Assembly (NCBI GenBank): GCA_903904755.1
Contig: CAIVDV010000003.1
Location: forward strand, 1-64,000
From: an uncultured Acidobacteriaceae bacterium
Lineage (GTDB): Bacteria > Acidobacteriota > Terriglobia > Terriglobales > Acidobacteriaceae
DNA length: 64,000 bases
Direction of reading: 5' to 3'
The notes below the pieces were generated by a model that was not told the DNA's origin, searched no databases, and worked only from the letters and a program-made list of their open reading frames with translations. Position 1 is the first letter of the stretch, and each line of letters starts with the position of its first letter. The position numbers were made by a program, and so were the translations under genes. This document shows, piece by piece, positions 1 to 9,773 of the stretch.

Positions 1-21
1 CGCGAAGCGGCCTGAAAACAG

Positions 22-72
22 GCTGTGGAAGTATGGAAATCGCAAAGAACGCGATTCCCACACTCCCACAGC
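22..72. repeat. Long imperfect inverted repeat
   Basis: Two 22-nt arms (22-43 and 51-72) flank a 7-nt loop. On the plus strand there are three A/C mismatches; on the minus strand the same positions become G-U wobbles, so a minus-strand transcript would fold over all 22 positions. That asymmetry suggests, but does not prove, an element used as minus-strand RNA. No T-run follows it. It may be a repeat-family member or the hairpin of a gene lying left of the window. Confidence 0.6.
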
Positions 73-384
73 CTCGACGACTACGGGGTTATCCCCTCAA
101 CCCCAGAGCATATGGGGTACGCATTCTGAGGGCAAGGTCAGACTGCTACCATTGTGGGCTTTTGGGGGTTAATTGCATGCACGGGTGGGGCGGTATTCCG
201 AGGGGTGTATGTGGTTTGGTTTGTTGGGTTTGTGGGATGGAGGGGAGATTTGGGGGGTTGACAGGGAAGCGGAGCTGGCGAGGTTAGCGGAACAGGTGGG
301 AGAGAGTTGGCGATTGGTTGGCGGATAGATGCCGGCTTTCGAACTATACCGGGGTAGGGTATTGCGGTTATCGATTGGGTGAGG

Positions 385-621
385 CTGACCTGCCCCGGCA
401 TCATAGGTGTAAGCCGTAATCGTGCCCGACTGCTGAACGGCGCATGTACTCTTCCGGGGCCCCCGCGGACAGGTCCACGTCCGTGGGGTGGTTTGCCCTT
501 CCGCGTTGTACCAGTAGTTGTTCAGGCCATAGAAGATCACGTTGCCCGCCTGGTCATAGGCAAAGCCCGCCGTCGCTGATGACGCCGAACTCACCTGGCT
601 GTTGACGGGACTATAGCGGGC
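385..621 (-). pseudogene. RHS/YD-repeat protein relic
   Basis: Read on the minus strand, this stretch gives about 79 in-frame residues with the hallmarks of RHS repeats: FAYDQAGNVI, then GLNNYWYNAEGQ, then CAVQQSGTITAYTYDAGAG. In intact RHS proteins the AEG-type and CAV-type segments are nearly adjacent; here about 16 codons (TTPRTW and so on) separate them, made by a palindromic GC-rich insert. No RHS-like sequence is seen on either side and the reading frame soon becomes low-complexity. I read it as a short decayed remnant of a cell-surface or toxin-type RHS gene, not a working gene. Confidence 0.65.
446..494. repeat. Palindromic insert inside the RHS relic
   Basis: This GC-rich segment interrupts the RHS reading frame. 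It contains GGGGCCCCC followed by a hairpin with 8-nt arms, CCGCGGAC (463-470) and GTCCGTGG (479-486), pairing with one G-U wobble. The layout (C-rich tract, then hairpin) resembles the inverted form of the GGTCCC/GGGACC plus GGGGGCACCCG module found elsewhere in the window. Family membership is inferred from layout rather than close identity, and the edges are approximate. Confidence 0.4.
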
Positions 622-671
622 CCAGGTGTGGTAGGGCTTCCTCCCACCCTTCCAAAAACGGGAAGGGAAGG

Positions 672-701
672 GCACCCTGAGTGGTTACGGGCTCAGGGTG
701 C
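672..701. repeat. Perfect hairpin next to a GGGCACCC motif
   Basis: GCACCCTGAG (672-681) and CTCAGGGTGC (692-701) form a perfect 10-bp stem around a 10-nt loop. It lies in the gene-free left part of the window and reuses the GGCACCC core of the dispersed repeats. A related feature lies at 770-795: a run of nine G, then CACC, then GTCCC-TAC-GGGAC. No protein-coding role is evident for 622-1075. Confidence 0.5.
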
Positions 702-868
702 GCCACCCGCCTGGAAGTTGAAGTTAGCCGACGATGTTGTGTTGTTGAAGGCGTCGCAGGGCCGGCAACGGGGGGGGGCACCGTCCCTACGGGACTCCGG
801 GGGTTGTGTGGGCGTCGAACCCAGAGCTGAAGCGCTGGGCCAAGATACGCTGCGCCTACGGCGCGGGT

Positions 869-949
869 TCGAGTTGCGCTCGATTGTGGGGTTAGGTCGG
901 GGGCGTGGTTACTCACTGGTCCCCAAGTGCGAGGGACCGGTGGCACCCG
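869..949. repeat. Dispersed palindrome pair, copy 1
   Basis: TCGAGTTGCGCTCGA (869-883) is followed 34 nt later by GGTCCC-N9-GGGACC (918-938) and then GGTGGCACCCG (939-949). The same two motifs, in the same order, recur at 11429-11485 and 17950-18038. All copies are intergenic. Confidence 0.75.
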
Positions 950-1075
950 GAGAAGCAGATTCCCTTCGGGAATGACAACAAGAAAGGCAACGGCCAAGAC
1001 AACAGCAAAGGCAGCAGCAAAAGCGGCGGCGGGAGCATGTTGCGGGAGGGAATGACGGGCAGGGAGGCAAGGGAG

Positions 1076-1097
1076 AAGGCGCTGGGGTCAGCGCCTT
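1076..1097 (-). terminator. Probable murQ terminator hairpin
   Basis: AAGGCGCT (1076-1083) and AGCGCCTT (1090-1097) form a perfect 8-bp stem with a 6-nt loop, 38 nt past the murQ stop on the minus strand. The following sequence is only weakly T-rich, so termination is plausible rather than clear. Confidence 0.45.
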
Positions 1098-1134
1098 TCG
1101 GTGGAGATGGGGTGCCTTTGTCTGGGTGGGTTGG

Positions 1135-2106
1135 TCAGAGTTCGAGGACAGTGTCTTCGATGGCGAGGCGGACGTTGCCGTCGGATTTTGCGAGGCGGCG
1201 GACGGCTTCGGGTTTGTCGACTTTGGCTTTGAGCATGACGAGGGCGACGGGGACGCTGCGGCCGGCGGATTTGATGGTGTGTACGGCAGTCTCGCGGTCG
1301 ATGCTGCAGGCGCGCATGAGGATGCGGATGCCGCGTTCGACGAGCTTGGAGTTCTGCATGTGTACGTTGACCATGAGGTTTTCGTAGACGTAGCCGAGGC
1401 GTGTCATGGCGCCAGTGGTGATCATGTTGAGGATCATCTTCTGGGCGGTGGAGGCCTTCATTCGGGTGGAGCCGGAGACAACTTCAGGGCCGACTTCTGC
1501 GACGATGGTGATGTCAGCAGCCTCAGAGAGGGGGGTGTTGTGATTGCAGGTGACGGCGGCGGTGTGTGCTCCGCGGGCTCGGGCGTAGGCGACGGCGGCG
1601 ACGACATAGGGGGTGCGTCCGGAGGCGGAGATGCCGACGACGACGTCTTTGCGGGTGGGTCGGCGGCGGGCGATGTCACGCTGGCCGAGTTCTTCGGAGT
1701 CTTCGTTGACTTCGACGGCGGAAGCAAGGGCCTTGGGACCGCCGGCCATGATGTATTGGACCTGGCCGGGAGCGGTGGAGTAGGTGGGAGGACACTCAGA
1801 GGAGTCGAGTGCGGCGATGCGGCCGCTGGACCCTGCGCCGACGTAGATGAGGCGGCCGCCGTCGCGGAGGGATCGGGCGACCTGGTCGATGACCTGTGCG
1901 ACTTCTGGCAGGGCCTTTTTGACTGCGCCGGCAATCTTGGAGTCTTCCTGGTTGATGATGCGGGCGATTTCGAGCGCGGATTTTGTGTCAAACCCCTGCG
2001 AGGCTTCGTTTTGGCTCTCAGTGGTGAGGCGATGAAGCTGTGTTGTGCTGTCTACGCGGGGACCGGAAGAGGTGCCAGTATCTGGAGTGGGCGAACTGCT
2101 GAGCAT
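1135..2106 (-). CDS. murQ: N-acetylmuramic acid 6-phosphate etherase (MurQ)
   Basis: Cytoplasmic lyase that removes the D-lactyl ether from MurNAc-6-phosphate, giving GlcNAc-6-phosphate in cell-wall recycling. The 323-residue length is usual for MurQ. Family segments are clear: VGAGSSGRIAALDSSECP (SIS-domain sugar-phosphate loop, about residues 91-108), GISASGRTPYV, and GPEVVSGSTRMKASTAQKM. The ATG at 2106 precedes a variable polar N-terminus of about 25 residues. It is preceded, 174 bp upstream on the same strand, by a beta-lactamase-fold hydrolase. Its substrate would be made by the AnmK encoded at 41642-42820. Confidence 0.95.
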   Translation of the reverse strand: MLSSSPTPDTGTSSGPRVDSTTQLHRLTTESQNEASQGFDTKSALEIARIINQEDSKIAGAVKKALPEVAQVIDQVARSLRDGGRLIYVGAGSSGRIAALDSSECPPTYSTAPGQVQYIMAGGPKALASAVEVNEDSEELGQRDIARRRPTRKDVVVGISASGRTPYVVAAVAYARARGAHTAAVTCNHNTPLSEAADITIVAEVGPEVVSGSTRMKASTAQKMILNMITTGAMTRLGYVYENLMVNVHMQNSKLVERGIRILMRACSIDRETAVHTIKSAGRSVPVALVMLKAKVDKPEAVRRLAKSDGNVRLAIEDTVLEL

Positions 2107-2280
2107 CGTGTGTTTGTCCCTAACTGTCTGATTGTAGCCCGTCTGGGAGGGAAAATTGCCTTAAAAACGGTGCGTTACGAGGGGTAGGCGGGGAAGTCTC
2201 CTTCTCTCATAGTGAATCGATTGTCTGCTGGTGTCAAAGGTGTGGGGGTTGGGGAGGATGGGGGCGGGCGAAAGCGCGGG

Positions 2281-3372
2281 CTAAAGGGCAGCGCGGAGGG
2301 CGTTGTGGAAGGCGGGACGGAGCTGCCGGATGGCCTGAGAGGAGCGGTCGGGCCAGGTTCGGTTGGTGAGGAGGACGGCGGCGATGCGGGCGGTTCGGTC
2401 GATCCAGAGGGAGCATCCGGAGTAGCCGAGATGGCCGATGGTACCGGGGCCGAAGAGGGAGCCGGCGGAGGAGTCAGGGGATGGAGTATCCCAGCCGAGG
2501 GCGCGGGAACTGCCGGCGGGGGGCTGGGGGGTGGCGAAGAGGTCGACCGTTGCGGGGTGGAGGATGTCGGCGGGGGAGATGAGTTCCTGGGCGAAGCGGA
2601 GGAGGTCGGGGACGTTGGAGAAGAGGCCAGCGTGGCCACCTGCGCCCTTGAGAATGAAGGCGTGCTCGTCCTGGACCTCACCCTGGAGGATGCGCTGGCG
2701 GAAGAACTCGTCGATTTCGGTGGGTGGGATGTGGGGGCGCTGGTCTGGGGAGGGGCAGTGGCGGCTGGAGGTCATGCCGAGAGGGAGGAAGAGCTCTCGG
2801 GATATCCAGGTGGCGAGGTGCTCGTGGGTGATGGTTTCGAGAGCCTTGGCGAGGAGGATGAAGCCGTGATCGGAGTACTCGGCGTGTGTGCCGGGGGGCG
2901 TTTTGAGGGGTAGCTCGAGGCATGCGCGGAGGAGCGCGAAGGGGGTGGTGGCGGTGGCGTAAAGGGGTTCGTATGCGGGGAGGCCGGAGGTGTGGGCGAG
3001 GAGATGGCGGAGGGTGACCTGGCGGGCTTTTTCTGCGGGGTCGCGGCCGATGACGAAGGCGGGGAGGAGGTCGCCGAGGCGGGTGTCGAGGTCGAGGTGG
3101 CCGCGTTGGTGGAGGAGCATGGCGGCGGCGGTGGTGACGGCGACTTTGGTGATGGAGGCGACATCGTAGACGGTGGTGGGGAGGACGGGGTTGGAATCGG
3201 CCGCGTAGGTGAAGTTGCCGAGTGCGTCGAGGAGGACGACGTCGCCGTGGACGAAGAGGCCGAAGGCGCAACCGGGGAAGGCACGGTCGTGGATGGCCTG
3301 GCGCAGAAGGGCGTAGGCGGCGGGGAAACGGTCTGGGGCGGGGACTGCGTGAGTGGGGGTGTGCGTGGGCAT
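2281..3372 (-). CDS. Beta-lactamase-fold serine hydrolase
   Basis: A 363-residue protein of the class C beta-lactamase / penicillin-binding-protein-like family. Visible motifs are SITK (S-x-x-K nucleophile motif, about residue 73), YSD (Y-x-N-type motif, in GTHAEYSDHGFILL), and a C-terminal GHLGYSGCSLWID where the KTG-like triad element falls. No signal peptide is visible, so it may act in the cytoplasm or be exported another way. Its position before murQ fits a role on muropeptides, for example as a peptidase or esterase, but the substrate cannot be read from sequence. Antibiotic resistance should not be assumed. Confidence 0.85.
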   Translation of the reverse strand: MPTHTPTHAVPAPDRFPAAYALLRQAIHDRAFPGCAFGLFVHGDVVLLDALGNFTYAADSNPVLPTTVYDVASITKVAVTTAAAMLLHQRGHLDLDTRLGDLLPAFVIGRDPAEKARQVTLRHLLAHTSGLPAYEPLYATATTPFALLRACLELPLKTPPGTHAEYSDHGFILLAKALETITHEHLATWISRELFLPLGMTSSRHCPSPDQRPHIPPTEIDEFFRQRILQGEVQDEHAFILKGAGGHAGLFSNVPDLLRFAQELISPADILHPATVDLFATPQPPAGSSRALGWDTPSPDSSAGSLFGPGTIGHLGYSGCSLWIDRTARIAAVLLTNRTWPDRSSQAIRQLRPAFHNALRAAL

Positions 3373-3534
3373 GGAACCTTACTTTCTGGAATGGTAGCGC
3401 GAATCCGGGCGGTGCGCGATGATGTTGGGCACGAAAGTTTTTGTGGGATTGAGGGAATGGGGGCTATCGTGGAGGGGAATTGGGGCGTCTATCGATACAT
3501 ATATCCGTTACAGAGCAAGGAAGGGTGGTTTGGG

Positions 3535-4398
3535 ATGCGCGGAGCAAGGATTTGGGTGATGGCGGTGGGGATGGTGATGGCGGGGATGGCTGGGGCGCAG
3601 GAGCCCGCGGCGACGCAGGCCGGGCAGGATGGGGTGGCGGCGGGGAGTGAGGCGGTGCCGGTGGTGCCGGAGAAGAAGTTGTATACGGTGCCGGCGGGGA
3701 CGAAGGTGCTGCTGCAGTTGAAGAGCGCAGTGAATACGGCGAGCGCGAAGCCGGGGGATGGGGTGTATCTGGCATCGACGTTCCCGGTGACGAATGGGAG
3801 CCGTGTGCTGATTCCGGCGGGGGTGTATGTGCAGGGGGTGGTGGATTCGGTGGTGCGGCCGGGGCGGATCCATGGTCGGGCGCAGTTGAATATGCACTTT
3901 ACGTCGATTATTTTTCCGAACGGGACGGTGGTGGAGATTCCGGGGCTGGTGAACAGCCTGCCGGGAGCGAAGCAGCAGGATGTGAAGGGGAATGGGGAAG
4001 GGACGATTGAGCAGGCGGGGAACAAGGGGAGGAACGCGGGGAAGGTGGCCGAGATTGGGGTGCCGACAGGGGCGACGATTGGGTCGATTGGGGGGCTGGG
4101 GTCGGGGCATCCGATTGCGGGTGGGGTGATTGGCGCGGTGGGCGGGCTTGCGGCGGCGGGGGTGGTGGCGCTGCTGACGCGGGGGCAGGAGGTAAATATT
4201 GAGGCGGGGACGCAGGTGGAGATGGTGCTGCAGCGGCCGCTGGTGCTGGAGGAGGGGAATTTGGCGGCGGGGGTGGCGGATGGTGCAGTGGCGCCGGGTT
4301 TGGTGCCGGCGGCGAACCAGCCGAAGCCAATGGGGAAGCCGGCGGGTGGGCGGCCACGGATTTTGTGTCCGGCGGGCGGGCTGGGGTGCCCGAACTAG
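3535..4398 (+). CDS. Secreted protein with a VirB10/TrbI-like core
   Basis: A 287-residue protein starting at ATG 3535 with a typical signal peptide (MRGARIWVMAVGMVMAGMAGAQ). The core (YTVPAGTKVLLQLKSAVNTA, then a SRVLIPAGVYVQG-type strand and IIFPNGTVVEIPG) resembles the C-terminal beta fold of TrbI/VirB10-like proteins, but no other secretion gene is nearby. A glycine-rich stretch (GATIGSIGGLGSGHPIAGG and on, about residues 180-215) resembles a glycine-zipper membrane segment. The C-terminus is Pro/Gly-rich. Function unknown. It ends 37 nt before lepB and may be co-transcribed with it. A longer open frame upstream was rejected because it has no signal peptide and runs antisense through the hydrolase gene. 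Confidence 0.75.
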   Translation: MRGARIWVMAVGMVMAGMAGAQEPAATQAGQDGVAAGSEAVPVVPEKKLYTVPAGTKVLLQLKSAVNTASAKPGDGVYLASTFPVTNGSRVLIPAGVYVQGVVDSVVRPGRIHGRAQLNMHFTSIIFPNGTVVEIPGLVNSLPGAKQQDVKGNGEGTIEQAGNKGRNAGKVAEIGVPTGATIGSIGGLGSGHPIAGGVIGAVGGLAAAGVVALLTRGQEVNIEAGTQVEMVLQRPLVLEEGNLAAGVADGAVAPGLVPAANQPKPMGKPAGGRPRILCPAGGLGCPN

Positions 4399-4435
4399 GA
4401 GCAAATGGCGTGGGTTCGCGGTAGTCTAGAGAGGT

Positions 4436-5035
4436 ATGAGCGCAGAGCCTGAGAGTGTGAACGGCGTGGGGGAAGAGACGCCGCTGGTGGTGGAGTCGGT
4501 GGTGCCGGTGGCGGCGGAGAAAGGGCCTTCAACGCTGGGGCTTTGGCTGCGCGATTTGGGGATTGCGGCGGTGGCGGCGGTGCTGATTATTCTCTTCCTG
4601 TACCAGCCGGTGCGGGTGGAAGGGACGAGCATGCTGCCGCGACTGGTGGACCAGGACCGGCTGTTCATCAACAAGTTTGTGTACCGGTTTACGGAGATTG
4701 GGCGCGGGGATGTGGTGGTGTTTCACTATCCGCGAAATCCTTCGTTGAGCTACATCAAGCGGGTGGTGGCGGTGCCAGGGGACCGGTTCCGGATTGACCA
4801 TGGTCAAGTGTGGGTGAACGGGGTGGCGCTGGACGAGGTGTATGTGCCGGCGGAGTACCGGGATAACCGGTCCTACGCAGCGGTGGTGGTGCCGGCGGGG
4901 GAGTATTTTGTGTTGGGGGACCATCGGTCGATATCGTCGGACAGCCGGGAGTTTGGTCCGGTGAAGCGGGAGTTGATATACGGGAAGGCGGAGTTTGTGT
5001 ACTGGCCGCGGCAGGACGTTGGGCCGGTGCGGTGA
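4436..5035 (+). CDS. lepB: Signal peptidase I
   Basis: Inner-membrane serine protease (S26) that removes signal peptides from exported proteins. After a charged N-terminus of about 35 residues there is one membrane segment (about residues 39-57). The catalytic serine lies in VEGTSMLPRL (Ser65), the catalytic lysine in SYIKRVVAVPGD (Lys108), and box E is YFVLGDHRSISSDSREFGPV. At 199 residues it is a compact type with a single N-terminal anchor. ATG 4436 is the natural start. Confidence 0.95.
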   Translation: MSAEPESVNGVGEETPLVVESVVPVAAEKGPSTLGLWLRDLGIAAVAAVLIILFLYQPVRVEGTSMLPRLVDQDRLFINKFVYRFTEIGRGDVVVFHYPRNPSLSYIKRVVAVPGDRFRIDHGQVWVNGVALDEVYVPAEYRDNRSYAAVVVPAGEYFVLGDHRSISSDSREFGPVKRELIYGKAEFVYWPRQDVGPVR

Positions 5036-5062
5036 GTTGTGGTGGGTAAAAATGAAATCGCG

Positions 5063-5091
5063 TTGAAAATAAGAGAGTTACAGTATTTGAT
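5063..5091 (+). promoter_or_regulatory. Candidate sigma-70 promoter for carA
   Basis: In the AT-rich gap between lepB and carA, TTGAAA (5063-5068) is followed after 17 nt by TTTGAT (5086-5091), four of six matches to a -10 box. It lies 66 nt before the carA ATG and stands out against the GC-rich surroundings. Prediction only. Confidence 0.4.
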
Positions 5092-5157
5092 ACGGTTGGT
5101 GAGCGGGGTAGGGGCGGTTCCTGATAAAATCGATTGAATCCACTCCTGGGAGACGCG

Positions 5158-6306
5158 ATGCAGGCGACTCTTGCGCTCGAAGACGGGCGCATTTTTACGG
5201 GCGAAGGGTACGGCGCACCGGGCGAATGCCTGGGCGAAGTGGTCTTTAATACTTCCCTAACTGGCTATCAGGAAATTGCGACGGATCCATCGTACGCCGG
5301 ACAGATAGTCGTCTTAACCAACCCACAGATAGGCAACTACGGAACGAATGCCGCCGATAATGAGGCCTCGAAGCCTTATATCGAGGGGCTGATTGTGCGC
5401 GAATTTTCGCCTGTCAGCTCGAACTGGCGGTCAGAGCAGGTGACGGACGAGTACATGGAGCGGTATACCGTTCCGGTGCTGGCCGAGATTGACACGCGCG
5501 CGCTGGTGCGGCACTTGCGGACGCATGGCGTGATGCGGGGGTGCATTTCGACGGTGGACTCGAATGCGGAGTCTCTGGTGCGGAAGGCGCGGTCGATCAG
5601 CCGAATGGATGGGACGGACCTGGCGAAGGTTGTGTCGACGAAGTCTGTCTATACGTTTGATGACGGGGATGTGCGGAACCAGACTGGCGATTCGCTGCTG
5701 ATTCCGGCGCTGCCGCCGTTGCATGAACCGCACGAGCGGCTGCATGTGGTGGCGTATGACTTTGGGATCAAGCTGAATATTCTGCGCATGCTGGTGCGTG
5801 AGGGCTGCCGTGTGACGGTGGTGCCGGCGCAGACGCGCGCGGATGAAGTGATGGCACTGAAGCCTGACGGGGTTTTCCTGTCGAATGGGCCGGGAGATCC
5901 GGAGCCGGTGGAGTATGCAGTGAAGGCCATCCGCGAGATGCTGGGACGGGTGCCGATTTTTGGTATCTGCCTGGGGCATCAGTTGACCGGGTTGGCGCTG
6001 GGTGGGCGGACATACAAGCTGAAGTTTGGCCACCACGGCGGGAATCATCCGGTGAAGAACATGACCAATGGCCGGGTGGAGATTACGGCGCACAATCACA
6101 ACTTTGCCGTAGACCCGGAGAGCATCAACGCGAACGAGGTTGAGCTGACGCACGTGGACCTGAACGACAACACGCTGGAGGGGTTGCGGCACAAGTCGCT
6201 GCCGCTGTTCAGCGTGCAGTATCACCCGGAGGCCGCGCCGGGGCCGCACGACTCGCATTATCTTTTTCGGGATTTCCGGAAGATGATGGAGGGGTGGAAG
6301 GGATGA
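5158..6306 (+). CDS. carA: Carbamoyl-phosphate synthase small subunit
   Basis: Glutamine amidotransferase subunit that hydrolyses glutamine and channels ammonia to CarB for carbamoyl phosphate, used in arginine and pyrimidine synthesis. The N-terminal domain begins [19 protein letters not shown] and contains [10 protein letters not shown]. The class I amidotransferase domain has the nucleophile in FGICLGHQ (Cys271) and the His-Glu pair in [10 protein letters not shown] chose ATG 5158, which has GGGAG just upstream, over an in-frame TTG at 5134 that adds eight residues not expected in the family. carB follows 117 bp downstream. Confidence 0.96.
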   Translation: MQATLALEDGRIFTGEGYGAPGECLGEVVFNTSLTGYQEIATDPSYAGQIVVLTNPQIGNYGTNAADNEASKPYIEGLIVREFSPVSSNWRSEQVTDEYMERYTVPVLAEIDTRALVRHLRTHGVMRGCISTVDSNAESLVRKARSISRMDGTDLAKVVSTKSVYTFDDGDVRNQTGDSLLIPALPPLHEPHERLHVVAYDFGIKLNILRMLVREGCRVTVVPAQTRADEVMALKPDGVFLSNGPGDPEPVEYAVKAIREMLGRVPIFGICLGHQLTGLALGGRTYKLKFGHHGGNHPVKNMTNGRVEITAHNHNFAVDPESINANEVELTHVDLNDNTLEGLRHKSLPLFSVQYHPEAAPGPHDSHYLFRDFRKMMEGWKG

Positions 6307-6341
6307 GGAGACTCATTTCAGATTGGCGGTTCTTGTAAGAG

Positions 6342-6369
6342 CAGCGGGGCTTTGGCTCCGCTGTTTTTT
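6342..6369 (+). terminator. Hairpin plus T-run between carA and carB
   Basis: CAGCGGGG (6342-6349) pairs with CTCCGCTG (6356-6363), with one G-U wobble, and is followed by six T (6364-6369). This is the form of an intrinsic terminator, yet it lies inside what should be an operon, 55 nt before the carB start. It may act as a partial terminator or attenuator that lowers carB transcription. Confidence 0.65.
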
Positions 6370-6423
6370 GAGAGCAGGTTTTCGGACGATTGAGTTTTTG
6401 AAGTTGGGGAATACGAGAAGAAG

Positions 6424-9400
6424 ATGCCACGCAGAAATGACATTCAGAAGATACTTGTGATCGGCTCGGGGCCGATTGTGATTGGTCAGTCGGCTGAGTT
6501 TGATTACTCGGGAACGCAGGCGTGCAAGGCGCTGAAGGCGGACGGGTATGAGGTGGTGCTGGTGAATTCGAACCCGGCCACGATCATGACCGATCCGGAG
6601 TTGGCGGACCGCACGTATATTGAGCCGCTGACGGTGGGCTACGTGGAAGAGATTATCCGCGTGGAGGCGGCGATGCTGGGGCCGGGGAGTGGCAAGTTTG
6701 CGCTGCTGCCGACGGTGGGAGGACAGACGGCGCTGAACCTGGCGGTGGATTTGTCGGACTCCGGCATTTTGGACAAGTACGGCGTGGAGATGATTGGCGC
6801 GAAGCTGGAGGCGATCAAGAAGGCCGAGGACCGTTTGCTGTTCAAGGATGCGATGGTGCGCATCGGGCTTGAGGTTTCGAAATCTGTGCTGGTGAACAAC
6901 CTGCGCGACGGGCTGGATTTTGCAGGGAAGATTGGATTTCCGATTCTGATTCGTCCGAGCTTTACGCTGGGTGGATCGGGCGGCGGCATTGCGTACAACC
7001 GCGAAGAGCTGATGGAGATATTGGCGCGCGGGTTGGATTTGTCGCCAGTGCATGAGTGCCTGATTGAAGAGTCGGTTTTGGGCTGGAAGGAGTATGAGCT
7101 GGAGGTGATGCGCGACCTGGCGGACAACGTGATCATCATCTGCTCAATTGAGAATTTTGATCCGATGGGCGTGCATACGGGCGACTCGATTACGGTTGCG
7201 CCGGCGCAGACGCTGACCGACCGTGAGTACCAGAAGATGCGTGATGCTGCGATTGCGGTGATGCGCGAGATTGGTGTGGAGACGGGCGGATCGAATGTGC
7301 AGTTTGCGGTGAATCCGGCGAACGGGCGCATGACGGTGATTGAGATGAATCCGCGTGTGTCGCGGTCGAGCGCACTGGCGTCAAAGGCGACGGGATTCCC
7401 GATTGCGAAGATTGCCGCGAAGCTGGCGGTGGGCTACACGCTGGACGAGATTCCGAACGATATTACGCGGATGACGCCTGCTTGCTTTGAGCCGACGATT
7501 GATTACGTTGTGACGAAGATTCCGAAGTGGCAGTTTGAGAAGTTCCCGGGATCGGATGACACGCTGGGCCCGCAGATGAAGAGTGTGGGCGAAGTGATGG
7601 CGATTGGACGGACCTTCAAGGAATCGCTGATGAAGGCGCTGCGGTCGCTGGAGACGGGCAAGAAGACGGGCAGCGAAGAGCTGGAGCCTCGGCGGTTGAC
7701 GCAGCGGCTGGTGACTCCGCAACCGGAGCGGCTGAACTATGTGCGGTTTGCGTTTGAGCGCGGGATGACGGTGCGCGAAGTGGCGCGGCTGACGGGGATG
7801 GATCCGTGGTTCCTGTACCAGGTGCGGGAGATTTCTGAAGCGCAGAGGCAGATCAGCACGTTGACGCCGGAGACGGTGACGACGGAGCAGCTGCGGCGCT
7901 TCAAGCGATTTGGATTGAGCGACGAGCGGCTGGCGAAGGAGTGGGGGCTGGAAGGCCACGACGGAATTGCACAGGTTCGCGAGCTGCGATATGAACGCGG
8001 GGTAAGGCCGATTTTCAAGCTGGTGGATACGTGCGCGGCGGAGTTTGAGTCGCATACGCCGTACTTCTATTCAAGCTATGACGAGGAAGACGAAGCGACG
8101 CCGACAAGCAAGCGGAAGATCATCATTCTGGGTAGCGGGCCGAACCGGATTGGGCAGGGAATCGAGTTTGATTACTGCTGCTGCCATGCGGCGTTTGCGC
8201 TGAAGGATGATGGCTACGAGACGATTATGGTGAACTGCAATCCGGAGACGGTTTCGACGGATTACGATACTTCGGATCGCCTCTATTTTGAGCCGCTGAC
8301 ACTGGAAGATGTGCTGGCGATTTATGAGCACGAGGCGACGTCGGGCGCAGAGATTGGAGTGATTGTGCAGTTTGGCGGACAGACTCCGCTGAACCTGGCG
8401 CAGCGGCTGAGGAAGGCGGGAGTGCCGATTATTGGCACGTCGCCGGAGTCGATTGACCTGGCGGAAGACCGCAAGCGGTTTGGGAAGCTGCTGGAGGAGT
8501 TGGATATTCCGCAGCCTGCGGGCGGTACGGCGACGAGCGTGGAAGAAGCGCTGGCGGTGGGTGCGCGGATTGGCTACCCGGTGCTGGTGCGGCCGAGCTA
8601 TGTGCTGGGCGGGCGTGCGATGGTGATTGCCTATGACGCGGCCGAAGTGGCGCAGTATATGACGACGGCAGTGGAGTATTCGTCGGACAGGCCGGTGCTG
8701 GTGGACCACTTCCTGGAGTCGGCAGTCGAAGTAGACGTGGACGCGCTGTGCGACGGCAAGGATGTGGTGATTGCGGGGATTATGCAGCATATTGAGGAGG
8801 CCGGGATTCACTCGGGCGATTCAAGCTGCGTGCTGCCTGCGGTGAGCATAAGGCCGGGGACGATTGAGGTGATTCGCACGTATGCGCGGAAGCTGGCGCT
8901 GGCACTGAATGTGGTGGGCCTGGTGAATATGCAGTTTGCGATTCAGCGGGATGCGAATGACGAGGATCACGTGTATGTGATTGAGGTGAATCCGAGGGCG
9001 TCGAGGACAGTGCCATATGTGTCGAAGGCGACCGGAGTGCCGTTGGCGAAGATAGCATCGCGGCTGATGGTGGGCAGGAAGCTGGTGGAGTTCCTGCCGG
9101 AGCATGTGGCCGAGGGCAGGGACCTGGATGCGGGGCCGAACTTCTATGTGAAGTCGCCGGTGTTCCCGTGGAACAAGTTCCCCGGTGTGGACACGGTGCT
9201 GAGCCCGGAGATGAAGTCGACGGGCGAGGTGATGGGCGTGGCGGACAACTTTGGCGAGGCATTTGCGAAGGCGCAGTTGAGCGCCGGGCAGGTGCTGCCG
9301 ATGGAGGGTACGCTGTTTATCAGCGTGAACGACCACGACAAGAAGGCTGCAATTCCGCTGGCGAAGCGTTATGTGGAGCTGGGATTTGCGCTGGTGGCGA

Positions 9401-9717
9401 CAGAGGGCACGGCTCGGGTGCTGGAAGCGAACGGCATGGTGGTGGAGAGCGTGTTCAAGGTGAAGGAAGGACGGCCGAATGTGGTGGACCTGATCAAGGG
9501 CGACCGGATTCAGCTGATTATCAACACGCCGCGCGGGCAGGATACATTCTTTGACGAGAAGGCGATTCGGCGGGCGGCGGTGACGGCGCGGATACCGACG
9601 ATTACGACGATAGCGGCGGCGACGGCGGCGGTGGAAGGCATAGCGGCGATGCAGCGGCGGCAGACGAATGTGATCAGCTTGCAGGAGCTGCATCCGGAGC
9701 CGATTGCGCGGATGTGA
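6424..9717 (+). CDS. carB: Carbamoyl-phosphate synthase large subunit
   Basis: Makes carbamoyl phosphate from bicarbonate, ammonia from CarA, and two ATP. The 1097 residues contain the two homologous ATP-grasp halves: [20 protein letters not shown] at the start of the first and [15 protein letters not shown] at the start of the second (about residue 570). Glycine-rich lids read [10 protein letters not shown] and [10 protein letters not shown]. The C-terminal regulatory MGS-like domain covers roughly the last 150 residues ([19 protein letters not shown] onwards). It is slightly longer than the usual 1070-1080 residues through a linker and tail. Confidence 0.97.
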   Translation: MPRRNDIQKILVIGSGPIVIGQSAEFDYSGTQACKALKADGYEVVLVNSNPATIMTDPELADRTYIEPLTVGYVEEIIRVEAAMLGPGSGKFALLPTVGGQTALNLAVDLSDSGILDKYGVEMIGAKLEAIKKAEDRLLFKDAMVRIGLEVSKSVLVNNLRDGLDFAGKIGFPILIRPSFTLGGSGGGIAYNREELMEILARGLDLSPVHECLIEESVLGWKEYELEVMRDLADNVIIICSIENFDPMGVHTGDSITVAPAQTLTDREYQKMRDAAIAVMREIGVETGGSNVQFAVNPANGRMTVIEMNPRVSRSSALASKATGFPIAKIAAKLAVGYTLDEIPNDITRMTPACFEPTIDYVVTKIPKWQFEKFPGSDDTLGPQMKSVGEVMAIGRTFKESLMKALRSLETGKKTGSEELEPRRLTQRLVTPQPERLNYVRFAFERGMTVREVARLTGMDPWFLYQVREISEAQRQISTLTPETVTTEQLRRFKRFGLSDERLAKEWGLEGHDGIAQVRELRYERGVRPIFKLVDTCAAEFESHTPYFYSSYDEEDEATPTSKRKIIILGSGPNRIGQGIEFDYCCCHAAFALKDDGYETIMVNCNPETVSTDYDTSDRLYFEPLTLEDVLAIYEHEATSGAEIGVIVQFGGQTPLNLAQRLRKAGVPIIGTSPESIDLAEDRKRFGKLLEELDIPQPAGGTATSVEEALAVGARIGYPVLVRPSYVLGGRAMVIAYDAAEVAQYMTTAVEYSSDRPVLVDHFLESAVEVDVDALCDGKDVVIAGIMQHIEEAGIHSGDSSCVLPAVSIRPGTIEVIRTYARKLALALNVVGLVNMQFAIQRDANDEDHVYVIEVNPRASRTVPYVSKATGVPLAKIASRLMVGRKLVEFLPEHVAEGRDLDAGPNFYVKSPVFPWNKFPGVDTVLSPEMKSTGEVMGVADNFGEAFAKAQLSAGQVLPMEGTLFISVNDHDKKAAIPLAKRYVELGFALVATEGTARVLEANGMVVESVFKVKEGRPNVVDLIKGDRIQLIINTPRGQDTFFDEKAIRRAAVTARIPTITTIAAATAAVEGIAAMQRRQTNVISLQELHPEPIARM

Positions 9718-9742
9718 TGCCGGGGAAAATGAGGAAGCGCAG

Positions 9743-9773
9743 AAGCGGGAGGCCTGAACGGCTGCCCGCTTTT
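9743..9773 (+). terminator. Terminator after carB
   Basis: AAGCGGG (9743-9749) pairs with CCCGCTT (9765-9771), the loop is partly self-complementary, and the following sequence is TTTTGTGTTT. It lies 25 nt after the carB stop. Confidence 0.6.

Noticed and set aside
2281-3372. Antibiotic-resistance beta-lactamase
   Set aside because: Only the fold-level motifs are seen; no export signal and a cell-wall recycling neighbour suggest another role.
5134-5157. TTG start for carA eight codons upstream
   Set aside because: GGGAG is placed for ATG 5158 and CarA proteins normally begin with the MQA-like sequence.
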